A DNA stretch of 7,041 nt from Candidatus Pacebacteria bacterium CG10_big_fil_rev_8_21_14_0_10_44_11 (lineage in GTDB: Bacteria > Patescibacteriota > Microgenomatia > UBA1400 > PJMF01): the NCBI GenBank assembly GCA_002772705.1, contig PFDH01000057.1, positions 1 to 7,041 on the forward strand. Direction: 5' to 3'. The notes under the pieces were generated by a model. That model had not been told where the DNA came from, ran no database searches, and saw nothing but the letters and a program-made list of their open reading frames with translations. The position numbers and the translations under genes were made by a program. Shown piece by piece: positions 6,093 through 7,041 of the stretch. Positions within the stretch are counted from its first letter, which is position 1, and every line of letters begins with the position of its first letter.

Positions 6093-7041
6093 TTATTCAA
6101 TCTTTGTTCTAATCATACCTTTATCTGCCGGAGAGTTAAACTTTTTTTTGAGACTGGTCATTGTTTCTTCTGAATATATTGGCACCGAAAAACTAAAAGT
6201 TGAGCCCTTGTCTTTGCCCTTAGATTCAACCCAAATTTTGCCACCGTGGAGCTCGATAATTGACTTACTGACAAATAGACCCAAACCACTACCTTGAGCC
6301 GCTTCAGTTTGACTTCGGTATGATTCTTTAATGATGCCGAACTTTTTGAACAGTTTGGGGATTTGATCAGCCGCTAAACCAACTCCAGTATCAGCAACCT
6401 GAACAATCACCTGTTGAGTTTTTTGGTCAACTGCAAAAGAAACGGTAATTGAGCCTTTGGCCGGCGTAAACTTGAGGCTGTTACCCAAAAAATTAGTCAG
6501 CACTTCGGCTAATTTGTCTTGGTCAGCTACGACTTCAGGTAGCTCAACCTCTTGCTCTGAATGAAGATTTTTGGCTTCTTTTTCTAGGATTAACTTGACT
6601 TCAAGCTGCTTGGCTCGAGGTTTAACTTCTGCTAAGATCTGTTCAACTAACGCTAACAAATTCACTTTAACCGGACTGAGCATCACTCTGCCTGATTCAA
6701 TTCGAGAAATATTTAACATATCGTTAATTAACTTCGTCATTCGATCGGCTGATATAAATGCTCGCTGCAAATAAAATTTTTGTTTTTGTGTCACTTTGCC
6801 TCCCTTACCGGCCAAAGCCATCCAAACATAATTTTTGATCGAAACCATTGGCGTTCTTAGTTCGTGAGACGCAATCGAGACAAACTCGTCTTTAAGCTTG
6901 TCTAGCTCTTGCAATTTGCCGTTAGCTCTGACTAACTTATTAGTTGCATTTTTAACCTCTTCTTCTAGGGTAATGTTGAACCGGCGAATTTCTTCATAGG
7001 CTTTGGCATTTTGTATTGCCACCGCAGCTTCTGGAGAAAAA
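6093..7041 (-). CDS. Sensor histidine kinase, C-terminal part with end of a GAF-type sensor (5' end outside window)
   Basis: The reading frame is open through the right edge, so the gene is truncated there. The first visible residues, FSPEAAVAIQNAKAYEEI, match the last helix of a GAF domain running into a coiled-coil linker. The dimerisation and phospho-acceptor domain has DEFVSIASHELRTP with the His at 6864-6866. The ATP-binding domain has an N box LTNFLGNSLKFTP (key Asn at 6480-6482), G1 box ADTGVG (6390-6392 for the Asp), F box PKLFKKF, and G2 box GSGLGLF (about 6279-6293). All catalytic motifs are intact. No transmembrane helix is seen in the visible part. A short basic tail of about 28 residues, ending RTKIE, follows the kinase domain. 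The kinase would phosphorylate a response regulator that is not in this window. It ends 13 bases before the first pseudopilin gene, so the two are probably cotranscribed, which suggests but does not prove control of pilus genes. Confidence 0.93.
   Translation of the reverse strand, partial: FSPEAAVAIQNAKAYEEIRRFNITLEEEVKNATNKLVRANGKLQELDKLKDEFVSIASHELRTPMVSIKNYVWMALAGKGGKVTQKQKFYLQRAFISADRMTKLINDMLNISRIESGRVMLSPVKVNLLALVEQILAEVKPRAKQLEVKLILEKEAKNLHSEQEVELPEVVADQDKLAEVLTNFLGNSLKFTPAKGSITVSFAVDQKTQQVIVQVADTGVGLAADQIPKLFKKFGIIKESYRSQTEAAQGSGLGLFVSKSIIELHGGKIWVESKGKDKGSTFSFSVPIYSEETMTSLKKKFNSPADKGMIRTKIE

Noticed and set aside
7020..7022. GTG as the start codon of the histidine kinase
   Set aside because: The frame stays open to the window edge, and the residues before this GTG (FSPEAA) continue a GAF-like terminal helix, so the codon is an internal Val and the gene is truncated by the window.

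Overview
All the genes read from this 7,041-base window lie on the minus strand. The upstream end of the transcription unit is therefore at the right edge, and I describe it in transcription order. The content points to a small-genome bacterium of the Candidate Phyla Radiation (Patescibacteria, possibly Microgenomates-like). The reasons are tightly packed type IV pilin genes with highly divergent products, a major pilin with the N-terminus typical of that group, and one composite membrane protein where most bacteria would have separate assembly factors. This placement is an inference from gene style, with no marker gene to confirm it. TGA ends three of the genes, which argues against the Gracilibacteria/Absconditabacteria lineages that read TGA as glycine.

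Region by region: (1) 7041-6093 is the C-terminal part of a GAF-linked sensor histidine kinase, cut by the window edge. (2) 6079-2720 holds four prepilin-like genes whose order and features match the minor pseudopilin set H, I/V, J/W, K/X. They are joined by three successive 4-base ATGA overlaps. The second gene is unusually large (653 residues) because a beta-propeller and a beta-sandwich are attached to its pilin helix. (3) 2717-1500 encodes a bitopic membrane protein with a weakly PilM-like cytoplasmic part, one transmembrane helix, a Ser/Thr/Pro/Ala linker and an external LytR_C-like domain. (4) 1453-974 encodes the likely major pilin, followed by a strong intrinsic terminator at 924-956. 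(5) 847-1 is a separate unit with its own candidate promoter. It encodes a stand-alone PD-(D/E)XK nuclease with four cysteines placed for an iron-sulfur cluster, and its 3' end lies outside the window.

How the parts may work together (inference): the four minor pseudopilins would form a priming and tip complex, with the K/X-like protein at the apex and the propeller protein displaying a large head at the tip. The composite membrane protein would link cytoplasmic assembly machinery to the envelope, and the major pilin would supply the shaft. The histidine kinase, 13 bases upstream, may tune pilus expression. No assembly ATPase, platform protein (PilC), prepilin peptidase (PilD) or response regulator is visible, so these must be encoded elsewhere. 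There is no gene-free stretch longer than 300 bases, and I saw no tRNA, rRNA, CRISPR array or insertion sequence.
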